Shown one piece after another: positions 47,484 to 56,435 of a DNA stretch of 64,000 nucleotides; within the stretch, counting starts at the first letter, position 1, and each line of letters starts with the position of its first letter. Source of the stretch: Teichococcus vastitatis (GTDB taxonomy: Bacteria; Pseudomonadota; Alphaproteobacteria; Acetobacterales; Acetobacteraceae); assembly GCF_003604215.1 (NCBI RefSeq), contig NZ_QXGS01000003.1, positions 310,001-374,000 on the forward strand, given 5' to 3'. The notes under the pieces are model-generated. The model worked only from the letters and a program-made list of their open reading frames with translations. It was not told the DNA's origin and made no database searches. Both the position numbers and the translations under genes were made by a program.

Positions 47484-48479
47484 GCGCGGCAGAAACCCGA
47501 CCAGGGCCTCGGCCCGGGCCACGATGGGCTCGGCGATTGCCGCGGCCTTCTCGGCGCCGCGGCGGAGGCCGGCATCCACGGCCGCCGGGTCATCCAGCAG
47601 TCGCTGCATCTCGGCCTGGATCGGGCCCAGATGCGCCACCAGCGCATCGGTCAGCACGCCCTTGAAGGTACCGAACCCCTGCCCTTCATGGGCGCGCAGG
47701 ACCTGCTGCGGCTCCTGGCCGGTGATCGCGGCGAGGATGCCCACCAGGTTGCGCGCTTCCGGCCGGCCTTCCAGCGCAGCCAGCTCCGCCGGCAGCGGCT
47801 CCGCATCGGTCTTGGCGCGGCGGATCTTGAGGGCGATGGTGTCCGCATCATCGGTCAGGTTGATGCGGGACTGGTCCGACGGATCGGATTTGGACATCTT
47901 CCTGGTGCCGTCGCGCAGCGACATCACCCGTGCCGCGACCCCCTGGATGATCGGCTCGATCGGCGGAAAGAACGTCTCGCCGAAATCGTGGTTGAACTTC
48001 TGGGCGATGTCATTGGCGAGCTCGAGGTGTTGCTTCTGGTCCTCGCCCACCGGCACCCGGGTGGCATGGTAGGCCAGGATGTCGGCCGCCATCAGGTTCG
48101 GATAAACATACAGCCCGGCGCCGGCATTCTCGCGATCCTTGCCCGCCTTGTCCTTGAACTGCGTCATCCGGTTGAGCCAGCCGAGGCGGGCCACGCAGTT
48201 GAAGATCCAGGCCAGCCTCGCATGGGCATGCACATGGCTTTGCACGAACAGCACGCACCGGTCCGGGGTGACGCCACAGGCCATCAGGGCAGCGGCCATT
48301 TCCCGCGTCTGGCTGGCCAGCGCCTTCGGATCGAAGGGCTGGGTGATCGCGTGCAGGTCAACCACGCAGTAGATGCATTCATGGTCCCGCATCATGGGCA
48401 CCCAGTTCCGGATCGCGCCCAGGTAATTGCCGAGCGTGGGGATGCCGGAGGGCTGGATACCGGAGAAAACGCGCTGCAT
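47478..48479 (-). CDS. trpS: Tryptophanyl-tRNA synthetase
   Basis: Charges tRNA-Trp. The 333-residue class I enzyme begins [22 protein letters not shown], where TLGN is the HIGH-equivalent, and has the KMSKS loop as [15 protein letters not shown]. The dimer-core and ATP-site segment [19 protein letters not shown] is typical. ATG 48479 is clear. It diverges from the phospholipase D gene over 217 bp, in which I could not identify a confident promoter. Confidence 0.96.
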   Translation of the reverse strand: MQRVFSGIQPSGIPTLGNYLGAIRNWVPMMRDHECIYCVVDLHAITQPFDPKALASQTREMAAALMACGVTPDRCVLFVQSHVHAHARLAWIFNCVARLGWLNRMTQFKDKAGKDRENAGAGLYVYPNLMAADILAYHATRVPVGEDQKQHLELANDIAQKFNHDFGETFFPPIEPIIQGVAARVMSLRDGTRKMSKSDPSDQSRINLTDDADTIALKIRRAKTDAEPLPAELAALEGRPEARNLVGILAAITGQEPQQVLRAHEGQGFGTFKGVLTDALVAHLGPIQAEMQRLLDDPAAVDAGLRRGAEKAAAIAEPIVARAEALVGFLPRG

Positions 48480-48696
48480 CGCTGAACCTTTCGCGCCTGG
48501 GCAGGGCTGGGTGATCCCGCGCAGGACGGCCCGCGTCAAGTTGCCGCCGACGCGGCGGCATCGCCGGACCGGACCCGCACTATCTCTCCACCGGGGCGCC
48601 CGCCGGCTGCAGCGTGGCCTTCACGGTTCCGGCACCCTGGCACGCGGTCGATTTGCCGATGACACCAAATAATGTTTGCCGCGTTGCAGCAGCGTT

Positions 48697-50931
48697 ATGG
48701 TCGCCCTCATCACGCAAGCTCCGACTTCGCCCTTGTCCCATCCTGATCCGATTGCCGCCCCCACGACAGCGCCGGTGCTCCGTCCCGGCTTCAACATCTG
48801 GCGCCTGGAGCATGCGCACCGCGTCGCCATGCTGGTTGATGCGGCGTCCTACTACGGGGCGCTTCGGGAAGCGCTCAAGAAGGCACGCCATGCCATTGTG
48901 ATTGTTGGATGGGACATCGACAGCCGGGCGCCTCTGGTCGGACCTTCCGGCGAGGTTGAGGATGACCTTCCACGTGAACTCGGGCCGTTTTTGTGCGAGT
49001 TGGTTCATCGCCGGCCCGAGCTGCGCATCAAGCTGCTGCTATGGGACTACTCCGTCCTCTATGCCCTTGAACGGGAACTTCTTCCTGCCCTCCGCTTGCA
49101 GTGGAACACGCCGGAACAGATCGAGCTCTGCCTTGATGACCAAGTGTCGTTCGGAGCGTCGCATCACCAGAAGATCGCGGTGATCGACGGCGCCGTCGCC
49201 TTTGCCGGCGGGCTCGACCTGACCATCCGCCGCTGGGACACGCGGGAGCATCGGCCCGTGCATCCGCACCGGATCGATCCGGGTGACGAGAGCTATGCAC
49301 CCTTTCATGACGTGCAGATGCTGGTCGATGGCGCCGCGGCCCGGGCGCTGGATGATCTGGTCCGCGAACGCTGGAAGCGCGGGGCCTGCGAGGATCTGCC
49401 CCCGGCGGAGGAACTGGGCGCGGGCGAGCAGCAGGAAGACCCTTGGCCGGATGGCGTAGCCGCGGACCTCCGGGACGTCCGCGTCGGGATCGCACGCACC
49501 TATGGCAGCTTCGAGGGCGAGCCCGAGGTGCATGAGGTCGAACGCCTATTCGAGGACATGATCGACCACGCGGAACACAGCATCTACATCGAGAACCAGT
49601 TCCTGACGCATCTTGGCCTGGCCCGGCGACTGGCGCTGCGGCTTCAGGCTAGGCCCGAGCTGGAGGTGGTGATCCTCGCTCCCCGCACCCATCATACTTG
49701 GCTTGAGCACCGCAGCATGCTGGCAGGACGTATCCGCTTCATGGAAACCCTGCGTCGCGAAGGCGTGGCCGAGCGCGTGCGGCTGTTGTTCCCGCGCGTC
49801 GGCGCCCGCTCGGAATCGCGGGCGGATGTGATGATCCATGCCAAGGTGATGATCGTCGACGACCGAATGCTGCGCGTTGGGTCGGCCAATATCTGCCGCC
49901 GTTCCATGGGCACCGACAGCGAGTGCGACCTTGTCATCGAGGCGGAGAACCCCGAGACGCGGCGGGGCATCCGAGCGCTCCGCGACGGTTTGCTGGCCGA
50001 GCACCTCGGCGCCGATCCCGCCATGGTTGCCGCGGCAACCAGCGATGGTTCCTTGTTCCAGGCGCTCGACAGCCTGAACCGCGGCCGCCGGCGGCTGCTG
50101 CCGATCCAGGACGGGCACCTCGCGGAGGGCGAGGCGATTCCGCAGATCGAAGCCGTGGCCGATCCGGCGCGCTCACTCGGCACAACCATGTTGCTGGCCG
50201 ATTTCACCTCAGAAGATGGAACCCCGCACGGTATGCCGCTCTGGACCCGGATCGCCTTCGTGGCTGTGCCGATCGTGCTGCTCGGTCTCGCCTGGCAGTA
50301 CACCCCCCTGTCGGGCTTCCTGAACCCGGAAACCTTCAGCCACTCCATGCAGCGGGCCAATGGCGCCTGGGGGCCGGCCCTGGCCTTGGGCCTGTTCATG
50401 CTGCTCGGCCTCCTGGCGTTCCCTGTCAACGTGCTGATCGTGGCCACGGCAGCCGCATTCGGCCTCTGGCCAGGCCTCGCTTATGCGGCAGTCGGCGCGA
50501 TGGTCAGTGCGGTGCTGACCTATCTGGTGGGCCGCAAGGTGGGACCCGGCCTGTTGCGCAAGATCATAGGCCCACGGATCAACCGGATCAGCCGCGGCAT
50601 AGCCCGGAACGGGATCATGGCCGTGACCATGGTGCGCCTGATGCCGGTGGCGCCCTTCACGCTGGTCAACCTGGTGGCGGGCGCGGTCAGGATTCCGCTG
50701 CTGGATTACACCGTCGGGACCGCCCTCGGACTGGCACCCGGGCTGCTGCTCATGACCGCCTTGGGTGACCGGTTGCTGCGCATCATGACGGACCCGTCCT
50801 GGTCGGACATCCTGGGCTTCGCGCTGGTGCTGATCGCCTGGGGCGCACTGTCCTACGGGCTGCAGAGCCTCGTGGCCTGGATGCGGCGCCGGAGCGGCCA
50901 TCCCGCCCCGGCACAGGAGGAAGTGGCATGA
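48697..50931 (+). CDS. Phospholipase D-like protein fused to a VTT (DedA/SNARE-associated) membrane domain
   Basis: Probably a membrane-anchored phosphodiesterase or cardiolipin synthase-like enzyme. In 744 residues there are two HKD motifs: ASHHQKIAVIDGAVAFAGG in the first half and MIHAKVMIVDDRMLRVGSANI near 390, the pair needed for one PLD active site. From about residue 515 a membrane segment (IAFVAVPIVLLGLAWQY) leads to a VTT domain (FPVNVLIVATAAAFGLWPGLAYAAVGAM ... ARNGIMAVTMVRLMPVAPFTLVNLVAGA), of the kind linked to lipid scrambling. The combination suggests phospholipid synthesis or remodelling at the membrane, but the substrate is unknown. ATG 48697 is the first plausible start. It overlaps the next gene by 4 nt. 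Confidence 0.88.
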   Translation: MVALITQAPTSPLSHPDPIAAPTTAPVLRPGFNIWRLEHAHRVAMLVDAASYYGALREALKKARHAIVIVGWDIDSRAPLVGPSGEVEDDLPRELGPFLCELVHRRPELRIKLLLWDYSVLYALERELLPALRLQWNTPEQIELCLDDQVSFGASHHQKIAVIDGAVAFAGGLDLTIRRWDTREHRPVHPHRIDPGDESYAPFHDVQMLVDGAAARALDDLVRERWKRGACEDLPPAEELGAGEQQEDPWPDGVAADLRDVRVGIARTYGSFEGEPEVHEVERLFEDMIDHAEHSIYIENQFLTHLGLARRLALRLQARPELEVVILAPRTHHTWLEHRSMLAGRIRFMETLRREGVAERVRLLFPRVGARSESRADVMIHAKVMIVDDRMLRVGSANICRRSMGTDSECDLVIEAENPETRRGIRALRDGLLAEHLGADPAMVAAATSDGSLFQALDSLNRGRRRLLPIQDGHLAEGEAIPQIEAVADPARSLGTTMLLADFTSEDGTPHGMPLWTRIAFVAVPIVLLGLAWQYTPLSGFLNPETFSHSMQRANGAWGPALALGLFMLLGLLAFPVNVLIVATAAAFGLWPGLAYAAVGAMVSAVLTYLVGRKVGPGLLRKIIGPRINRISRGIARNGIMAVTMVRLMPVAPFTLVNLVAGAVRIPLLDYTVGTALGLAPGLLLMTALGDRLLRIMTDPSWSDILGFALVLIAWGALSYGLQSLVAWMRRRSGHPAPAQEEVA

Positions 50932-51668
50932 TCATTCGTGCGATGACCTGGAACATCCATTCGGCCATCGGTCCCGATGGACGTTCCGATATCCAGCGGG
51001 TCATTGCTCTGATCCGCCGTCACCGCCCGGACATCCTGGCCGTGCAGGAGGTGGAGGCGCGCAACAGGGGTGTGCAAGAATCACCCTTCGTAGTCTTGAA
51101 GGAGCATTTCGGCCACACGGTGGATGCCGAAACCATTCGCAGCGCCGACGGCGCCTACGGGCACATGCTGCTGAGCCGGTGGCCGATGGAGGACGAGGCC
51201 CTGCACGACCTTTCGGTCGATGGACGCGAGCCTCGCACCGCCATCAGCGCCCGGGTGCGGACGCCCAGCGGCATGTTGAGCGTCATCGCGGCCCATCTGG
51301 GGCTGAAGCGACATGAACGCCGGACTCAGGCATCGCGGCTGGCGAAGCTGGTGCGGTCCATGCCAGGCCCACTGATCGTGATGGGTGACTTCAATGACTG
51401 GACCTGGAGGGGACCGGTGTGGCGCAGCCTCTCTCCGCTGCTGCCGGCGCGCACCCGCCATCGCACCTTTCCGGCGCGCTTTCCGGTCCTGCGGCTGGAT
51501 GAGATCTTCTGCCGGCCGGCCGGCCTGCTGGGCCAGAACTGGCGGGACGGCTCGGCCCGGGCGGCATCGGACCACCTTCCCGTGATCGCCGAACTTCACC
51601 TGGCGGACTCAGTCCGTGAGGTCAGCAGCCGGCCCCGCGAACCCGCCCTGGTTCCGGAGGAAGTTTGA
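50928..51668 (+). CDS. Endonuclease/exonuclease/phosphatase-fold protein
   Basis: A metal-dependent EEP-fold phosphodiesterase (DNase I/sphingomyelinase superfamily). In 246 residues the catalytic segments are AMTWNIHSAIG, ILAVQEVEARN, IVMGDFNDWTWRGP and AASDHLPVIAEL. There is no signal peptide. It overlaps the PLD-VTT gene (ATGA), and this pairing suggests that the substrate is a phospholipid or its head group rather than DNA; that is inference. It faces tRNA-Arg. Confidence 0.85.
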   Translation: MIIRAMTWNIHSAIGPDGRSDIQRVIALIRRHRPDILAVQEVEARNRGVQESPFVVLKEHFGHTVDAETIRSADGAYGHMLLSRWPMEDEALHDLSVDGREPRTAISARVRTPSGMLSVIAAHLGLKRHERRTQASRLAKLVRSMPGPLIVMGDFNDWTWRGPVWRSLSPLLPARTRHRTFPARFPVLRLDEIFCRPAGLLGQNWRDGSARAASDHLPVIAELHLADSVREVSSRPREPALVPEEV

Positions 51669-51680
51669 AGCCTTGGGAAA

Positions 51681-51757
51681 TGGCGCGCCCTGAGGGACTC
51701 GAACCCCCAACCAACCGGGTAGAAGCCGGTTGCTCTGTCCAGTTGAGCTAAGGACGC
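51681..51757 (-). tRNA. tRNA-Arg(TCT)
   Basis: Read leftwards: acceptor GCGTCCT/AGGGCGC with one G-U pair, D arm GCTCAACTGGACAGAGC, anticodon stem ACCGG/CCGGT with loop CTTCTAC (anticodon TCT), T arm GGGGG-TTCGAGT-CCCTC and discriminator G. CCA is encoded at 51681-51683. Confidence 0.95.
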
Positions 51758-51772
51758 AGGGCCGGCCTGGCG

Positions 51773-52096
51773 CTAGTGGGTCCAGTTCTCGGCGCGGCCG
51801 TAGCGGAAATTCTCCGCATAGGATTTCGGCTTGATCTCCGCCTGCCCCGGCGCGACTTCCACGTCGTACCGGAGACCGTTGGCCTTGGCATAGGCTTCCG
51901 CGGCCTCACGGGTGGCGAAGCTCAGGCGAAGCTGGGACCGGGTATCGCCGGAGCCTGACCAGCCGGTCAGCGGATCCAGGCGGCGTGCCTCGGCGGGGGC
52001 AAATGACAATACCCAGCCGCCACTCTTGGCTTTTCCAGATTGCATGGCGGAGCGCGGCGGGCTGTGGATGCGGGCAATGGCGCGGTCGCGGCTCAT
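51773..52096 (-). CDS. NDUFS4-like NADH dehydrogenase (complex I) accessory subunit
   Basis: Homologue of the mitochondrial 18-kDa subunit, an accessory part of the peripheral arm of complex I found in alphaproteobacteria. The 107-residue protein reads ARIHSPPRSAMQSGKAKSGGWVLSF, then DPLTGWSGSGDTRSQLRLSFATREAAEAYA and ends KPKSYAENFRYGRAENWTH, which are the family's conserved features. It stands alone between tRNA-Arg and tRNA-Pro, far from any nuo operon in this window. Confidence 0.9.
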   Translation of the reverse strand: MSRDRAIARIHSPPRSAMQSGKAKSGGWVLSFAPAEARRLDPLTGWSGSGDTRSQLRLSFATREAAEAYAKANGLRYDVEVAPGQAEIKPKSYAENFRYGRAENWTH

Positions 52097-52142
52097 GATG
52101 TCTCAGCCTTATCCTGGGCGGCGAGGCCGCCCGAAACAGGTA

Positions 52143-52216
52143 TCGGGGCGAGAGGATTCGAACCTCCGGCCCTCTGCTCCCAAAGCAGATGCGCTACCAG
52201 GCTGCGCTACGCCCCG
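52143..52216 (-). tRNA. tRNA-Pro(TGG)
   Basis: Read leftwards: acceptor CGGGGCG/CGCCCCG, D arm GCGCAGCCTGGTAGCGC, anticodon stem TCTGC/GCAGA with loop TTTGGGA (anticodon TGG), T arm GGAGG-TTCGAAT-CCTCT and discriminator A. The C1-G72 pair is typical of bacterial tRNA-Pro. CCA is not encoded. Confidence 0.95.
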
Positions 52217-52268
52217 TCGAAACCGAAAATATGGCCAGAAGCCAGTTTGCGCAACCTGTGCTGTGGCT

Positions 52269-53537
52269 TCAGCCGATACGGGCGATGCCGCCCATCCACG
52301 GTGCCAGCACCTCGGGGATGATCACGCTGCCATCGGCCTGCTGATGCGTCTCGAGAACCGCGATCAGCGCCCGCCCGACAGCCACGCCGGAACCATTGAG
52401 CGTATGGAGGTAGGCCGTGCCCTTAACATCGTTCGGACGGAAGCGGGCACCCATGCGGCGGGCCTGGAAGTCCCGGCAATTGGAACAGGAGGAAATCTCC
52501 CGCCAGGCCGCCTGCCCCGGCAGCCAAACCTCCAGATCGTAGGTCTTGGAGGCGGAGAAGCCGGTGTCGCCGGCACACAGCATGATCCGGCGCCAGGTGA
52601 GGCCGAGCCCGGTCAGCACCCGCTCGGCGCAGCGTGTCATGCGCTCATGCTCGTCCTCGGACTGATCGGGAGCGGTGATCGCCACCATCTCGACCTTGCC
52701 GAACTGGTGCTGCCGCAGCATGCCCCGGGTATCGCGGCCCGCGCTGCCGGCTTCCGAACGGAAGCAGGCGGACAGAGCCGCAAAGCGCAGGGGCAGCGCG
52801 TCCTCGGGCAGGATATCGCCGGCGACCAGGTTCGTGAGCGGCACCTCGGCGGTGGGGATCAGCCAGCGCCCGTCGGTGGTACGGAACAGGTCTTCGGCGA
52901 ATTTCGGCAGTTGCCCAGTGCCGTAGACGGCGGGGGTGTTCACCAGAAGCGGGACGGAGGTCTCGCTGTAGCCATGCTCATCTACGTGCAGGGACAGCAT
53001 GTATTGTCCCAGCGCCCGTTCGAGCCGGGCGAGCGCGCCGCGCAGAACCGTGAAGCGGGCCCCGGCCAGCTTCGCCGCCGCGGCGAAATCCATCAGGCCC
53101 CAGGCTTCACCCAGTTCGAAATGCTGCTTCGGGGTGAACTCGAACCGCGCGGGCTCCCCCTGCTGGTGCAGCACGACGTTGTTGCTCTCATCCATTCCTT
53201 CCGGAACGGCGGCATCAAGGAGGTTGGGCAGCGCTTCGAGAAGGCTTGTCTGCGCCTGCTCCGCGGTCGTGGCTTCCGCCTCCAGCGCCTCCAGCCGGCC
53301 GCGCAAAGCGACAGCTTCGGCTTCCAGCGCCGTGCTGTCGCCGCCCTGCCGCTTTGCCTGGCCGATCTCCTTGGAAAGCTGGTTCCGCCGGGACTGGATC
53401 TCCTGGGCCGTTGTTTGCGCTGCGCGCCGGGCCGCGTCATGGGCAAGAACGTCGTCCGCCACGGGCGGCAACCCCCGGCGTGCCATGGCGGCGTCGAACG
53501 CGGCCGGATCGGCCCGGAGGGTGCGGATATCGTGCAT
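52269..53537 (-). CDS. serS: Seryl-tRNA synthetase
   Basis: Charges tRNA-Ser. The 422-residue class II enzyme has the N-terminal coiled-coil arm that grips the long variable arm ([19 protein letters not shown] to about residue 105). The catalytic core follows, with motif 2 in [28 protein letters not shown] and motif 3 in [15 protein letters not shown]. It follows tatC by 7 nt and is the last gene of a long leftward array. A tRNA-Ser gene is elsewhere in the window. Confidence 0.97.
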   Translation of the reverse strand: MHDIRTLRADPAAFDAAMARRGLPPVADDVLAHDAARRAAQTTAQEIQSRRNQLSKEIGQAKRQGGDSTALEAEAVALRGRLEALEAEATTAEQAQTSLLEALPNLLDAAVPEGMDESNNVVLHQQGEPARFEFTPKQHFELGEAWGLMDFAAAAKLAGARFTVLRGALARLERALGQYMLSLHVDEHGYSETSVPLLVNTPAVYGTGQLPKFAEDLFRTTDGRWLIPTAEVPLTNLVAGDILPEDALPLRFAALSACFRSEAGSAGRDTRGMLRQHQFGKVEMVAITAPDQSEDEHERMTRCAERVLTGLGLTWRRIMLCAGDTGFSASKTYDLEVWLPGQAAWREISSCSNCRDFQARRMGARFRPNDVKGTAYLHTLNGSGVAVGRALIAVLETHQQADGSVIIPEVLAPWMGGIARIG

Positions 53538-53544
53538 CGAAGGC

Positions 53545-54336
53545 TCAGCTCTCGGTATCGTCGGTGCGCTTGGGCGCGACCCAGCCGGCTGCCAGGATCG
53601 ACAGCTCGTAAAGGGCGATCAGCGGAATGGCCAGGCCGGCCTGGCTGATGACGTCCGGCGGCGTGGCAATGGCAGCGACGACGAACATGCCGACGATGGC
53701 ATAGCGCCGGCTCCGCCTCAGGCCGTCCGCGGTCACGATGCCGACCTTCGCCATCAGGGTCAGCGCGACGGGCAGCTGGAAGGCCGCGCCGAAGGCCAGG
53801 ATCATGTGCATCACGAGGCTCAGGTACTCGCTGACCTTGGCCTCCAGCTGCACCGGCAGAACGCCCCCACCCGGCGGGGTCTCGAAGGAAATGAAGAACT
53901 TCCAGGCCATCGGGAAGATGAAGTAGTACGCCAGGGCGGCGCCGAGCAGGAACAGCACCGGGGACGCCAGGATGAAGGGCAGGATCGCCCGCTTCTCGCT
54001 GCGGTACAGGCCGGGCGCGATGAACAGCCAGAGCTGCGTGGCCCACATCGGGAAGCTCAGAAAGGTCGCGCCGAAGAACGCCACCTTCAGGTAGGTGAAG
54101 AAGGCTTCATACAGCGCGGTGAAGATCATCCTGCGCTCGCCGCCCGATTGCTCTTGCAGAACATCGGCGAGCGGACGCGCCAGGAAACCGTAGATCTGCG
54201 ACGAGAAGTAGTAGCAGACGCCGAAGGCGATGATGAACGCCCCGATGGACCAGAGCAGCCGCGTGCGCAGTTCGAGCAGATGCTCGATCAGCGGCATCGG
54301 CTTGTCGTCGATGATGTCTTCCTGCGGTGGGGCCAC
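53545..54336 (-). CDS. tatC: Sec-independent translocase subunit TatC
   Basis: Polytopic receptor of the twin-arginine translocon; it recognises the RR signal of folded proteins. The 263-residue protein has six membrane helices. Conserved parts are [18 protein letters not shown], the signal-binding face, [16 protein letters not shown], the region around FYLFPMAWKF-like [10 protein letters not shown], and VIATPPDV-like [11 protein letters not shown]. The start is GTG 54336; ATG at residue 14 is possible. It follows tatB by 11 nt. MsrP and several RR-signal proteins in the window are likely clients. Confidence 0.95.
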   Translation of the reverse strand: MAPPQEDIIDDKPMPLIEHLLELRTRLLWSIGAFIIAFGVCYYFSSQIYGFLARPLADVLQEQSGGERRMIFTALYEAFFTYLKVAFFGATFLSFPMWATQLWLFIAPGLYRSEKRAILPFILASPVLFLLGAALAYYFIFPMAWKFFISFETPPGGGVLPVQLEAKVSEYLSLVMHMILAFGAAFQLPVALTLMAKVGIVTADGLRRSRRYAIVGMFVVAAIATPPDVISQAGLAIPLIALYELSILAAGWVAPKRTDDTES

Positions 54337-54347
54337 GGATCAGGTGC

Positions 54348-54887
54348 TCAGGCGTTCGGGGTTGCTGGCTTGCCCGTCGCGGGCTCGGGCGATACGGCTT
54401 CGGCTGGTGCCGCGGTTCTGGCCGGCTCCGCGCCGGCCGGCGCGTCGAGGTCGGGCGGCACAAAGGCCGGCGCCGCTTCTGCCGCGGAATCGTTGCCGAC
54501 CGCGGAGCCGGCGGGTGTTCCGCCTGCTGCGGCACCGGAACTGGGCGGCGTGGCGGTGGACGTGCCGGACGGCGAATCCGGCTTCCAGTCGTCGCGCAGC
54601 GGGTTGTCGTTGAAGGTGCGGCGGATCTCGCCGTCCGAATCGAGGTTGCGCTCGATGGTGCTCTTCAGGTCGAAATTCCGGATATCGCGGATCTGGTCCC
54701 GCACGTCTTCGAGCTTGGCTTCCCGAACAAGCTCATCGGCGTGCGTCTGGAAGTCGGCCGCCATGCGCCGGAGCTTCTGGATTCCTTTCGCCATCTTTCG
54801 GATGGCGTCAGGCAGATCCTTCGGCCCGATCACCACGATCGCCACCACGGCGATGAGCGCCAATTCAGACCAGGCGAAATCAAACAT
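54348..54887 (-). CDS. tatB: Sec-independent translocase subunit TatB
   Basis: Partner of TatC in the signal-recognition complex. The 179-residue protein has a single N-terminal membrane helix (WSELALIAVVAIVVIGP), the hinge GPKDLPDAIRKM and an amphipathic helix, then a long Ala/Pro/Glu-rich tail. The conserved Glu in FAWSELALI marks TatB rather than TatA. GGGAAG precedes ATG 54887. Only 146 bp separate it from scpB, and no tatA reading frame lies there. Confidence 0.92.
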   Translation of the reverse strand: MFDFAWSELALIAVVAIVVIGPKDLPDAIRKMAKGIQKLRRMAADFQTHADELVREAKLEDVRDQIRDIRNFDLKSTIERNLDSDGEIRRTFNDNPLRDDWKPDSPSGTSTATPPSSGAAAGGTPAGSAVGNDSAAEAAPAFVPPDLDAPAGAEPARTAAPAEAVSPEPATGKPATPNA

Positions 54888-55033
54888 GTGCTTCCCATTT
54901 CCCCCGCGGGGGCCGCTTCCGTTAGCAGGAACCGCGGGCAGCGCCAATGCGGCGCCGCACCCCGATGAACCCGGCTCCCTTATCTAGGCCTTTATGGAGG
55001 GAAAAACGACGTGGCCACCAGGATGAAGCAAAT

Positions 55034-55657
55034 TCAATCCCGTGCTGCAGCGGGCTGGGCCTCCCCCGCCAGCAATTCCTCCCGCCGGGGCAGATCGGCC
55101 AGCACCCGCAGGCCGAATTGTTCCAGGAAGCGCGGCGTGGTGGCCCACAGGGTTGGCCGTCCCGGCACCTCCTTTCGCCCCCGCGGCGCGATCAGCGCGT
55201 GCTCCAGCAGAGTTTCCAGCGTGGATTGCGACAGGCTGGCGCCGCGGATCTCCTCGATCTCGGAGCGTGTGACCGGCTGGTGATAGGCGATGATCGCCAG
55301 CGCTTCCATGGCAACGCGCGGCAGGCGGCGCGGCGTTTCCACCACCTTGGTCAGCAGGGGCGCGAGGTCGAGGGCCGTGCGGAAGGCATAGCCGCCCGCC
55401 ACCTCTGTCAATTCCACGCCGCGCCCGGCATAGCGCGAGGCCAGAAGCGTCAGCACCGCATCGGCCCGCAGCCCGTCGGGCAACAGGGCCTGGAGGCGCT
55501 CCGCCGGCACCGGCCGGTCGGAGGCGAACACCAACGCCTCCGCCAGCCGCAGGGCGTGCTCCAGCGGGGCGATGCCCGCCGGATCATCCGAAAGGCGGAG
55601 GTTGCCCGCGGTGGTGGCGGAATCCTCGGGTGCAGCGGGGTCAGGCGGCTGCTGCAT
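55034..55657 (-). CDS. scpB: Chromosome segregation and condensation protein ScpB
   Basis: Binds ScpA in the Smc condensin complex. About 207 residues with two winged-helix domains: ALRLAEALVFASDRPVPAERLQALL, RVAMEALAIIAYHQPVTRSEIEEIRG and GRPTLWATTPRFLEQFGL are the hallmarks. Three ATGs compete; 55657 (MQQPPDP) is used because GAGG lies 9 nt upstream. It overlaps scpA by 17 nt. The matching smc gene is not in the window. Confidence 0.92.
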   Translation of the reverse strand: MQQPPDPAAPEDSATTAGNLRLSDDPAGIAPLEHALRLAEALVFASDRPVPAERLQALLPDGLRADAVLTLLASRYAGRGVELTEVAGGYAFRTALDLAPLLTKVVETPRRLPRVAMEALAIIAYHQPVTRSEIEEIRGASLSQSTLETLLEHALIAPRGRKEVPGRPTLWATTPRFLEQFGLRVLADLPRREELLAGEAQPAAARD

Positions 55658-56435
55658 CGGGTGCATCCTCAACGCTCATGATCGTGCGGCAGGCCGATGC
55701 CTTGCGCAACAGGATCGGGCCGAAGGCCGCTTCCTGACGCAGCTCCAGTCCGCCGCCGCGGGCCAGCTCGAGCCCCGCGATCAAGGTCGCCGCCAAGGCC
55801 GCACGTTTTTCAACCGGGTCGGTCAGGGTTTCCGGGAGGAAGCGCTGCAACTCGCCCCATTCCGGCAGGGTGCCGACCAGGCGGGCCAGTCGGTCAAGGG
55901 CGTCCTGCACGGTCCAGAGGCGGCGGGGCTTCGGCCGGTAGGGACGCCGCGCCGAGGATCTCCGCAGCGCTTCCACATGGGCGCGGAGCAGGCCCGGCAG
56001 ATCCGCGTGGAGGCCGCTGCGGTCCTGCTGCACCAGGCTCTCCGGCTGGCCCCTCGCCAGAACATCCAGGTTCAGCATCGGCCGCCGCGACAGCCAGCGG
56101 GCCGCTGCGCGCATCCGTTCCAGCTCAGCCAGCCGCTCGGCCAGCTGCTCAGCCAGCTGCTCCGCATCTTCTTCCTGCCCGGGATCGTCCGGCAGCAGCA
56201 GGCGGGATTTCAGCCAGGCGAGCCAAGCCGCCATGACCAGCCAATCGGCGGCGAGCTCCAGCCGGATGCGGCGCGCGCCCTCGATCACCGCCAGGTACTG
56301 GTCCACCAGGGCCAGGATGGAGATGCGGGCGATGTCCACCTTCTGCGCCCGGGCCAGTTCCAGCAAGAGGTCGAGCGGGCCCTCATAGCCTTCCAATGTG
56401 AGGTGCAGCATGTCCGGCGGCGCGCTTTCCGGCAT
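55641..56435 (-). CDS. scpA: Segregation and condensation protein ScpA
   Basis: Kleisin that bridges the Smc heads. The 264-residue protein begins with the typical LTLEGYEGPLDLLLELARAQKVDIARISILALVDQYL as an N-terminal Smc-neck-binding region (seen in two stretches), followed by ELAADWLVMAAWLAWLKSRLLLP and a C-terminal winged helix. The ATG at 56435 overlaps the site-2 protease stop (ATGA). Upstream sequence in this frame lies inside the protease gene and does not resemble ScpA. Confidence 0.93.
   Translation of the reverse strand: MPESAPPDMLHLTLEGYEGPLDLLLELARAQKVDIARISILALVDQYLAVIEGARRIRLELAADWLVMAAWLAWLKSRLLLPDDPGQEEDAEQLAEQLAERLAELERMRAAARWLSRRPMLNLDVLARGQPESLVQQDRSGLHADLPGLLRAHVEALRRSSARRPYRPKPRRLWTVQDALDRLARLVGTLPEWGELQRFLPETLTDPVEKRAALAATLIAGLELARGGGLELRQEAAFGPILLRKASACRTIMSVEDAPDAAAA

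Noticed and set aside
48499-48506. GGGCAGGG octamer pointing away from the candidate dif
   Set aside because: A single exception does not overturn the trend, but it is kept as evidence against a strict rule.
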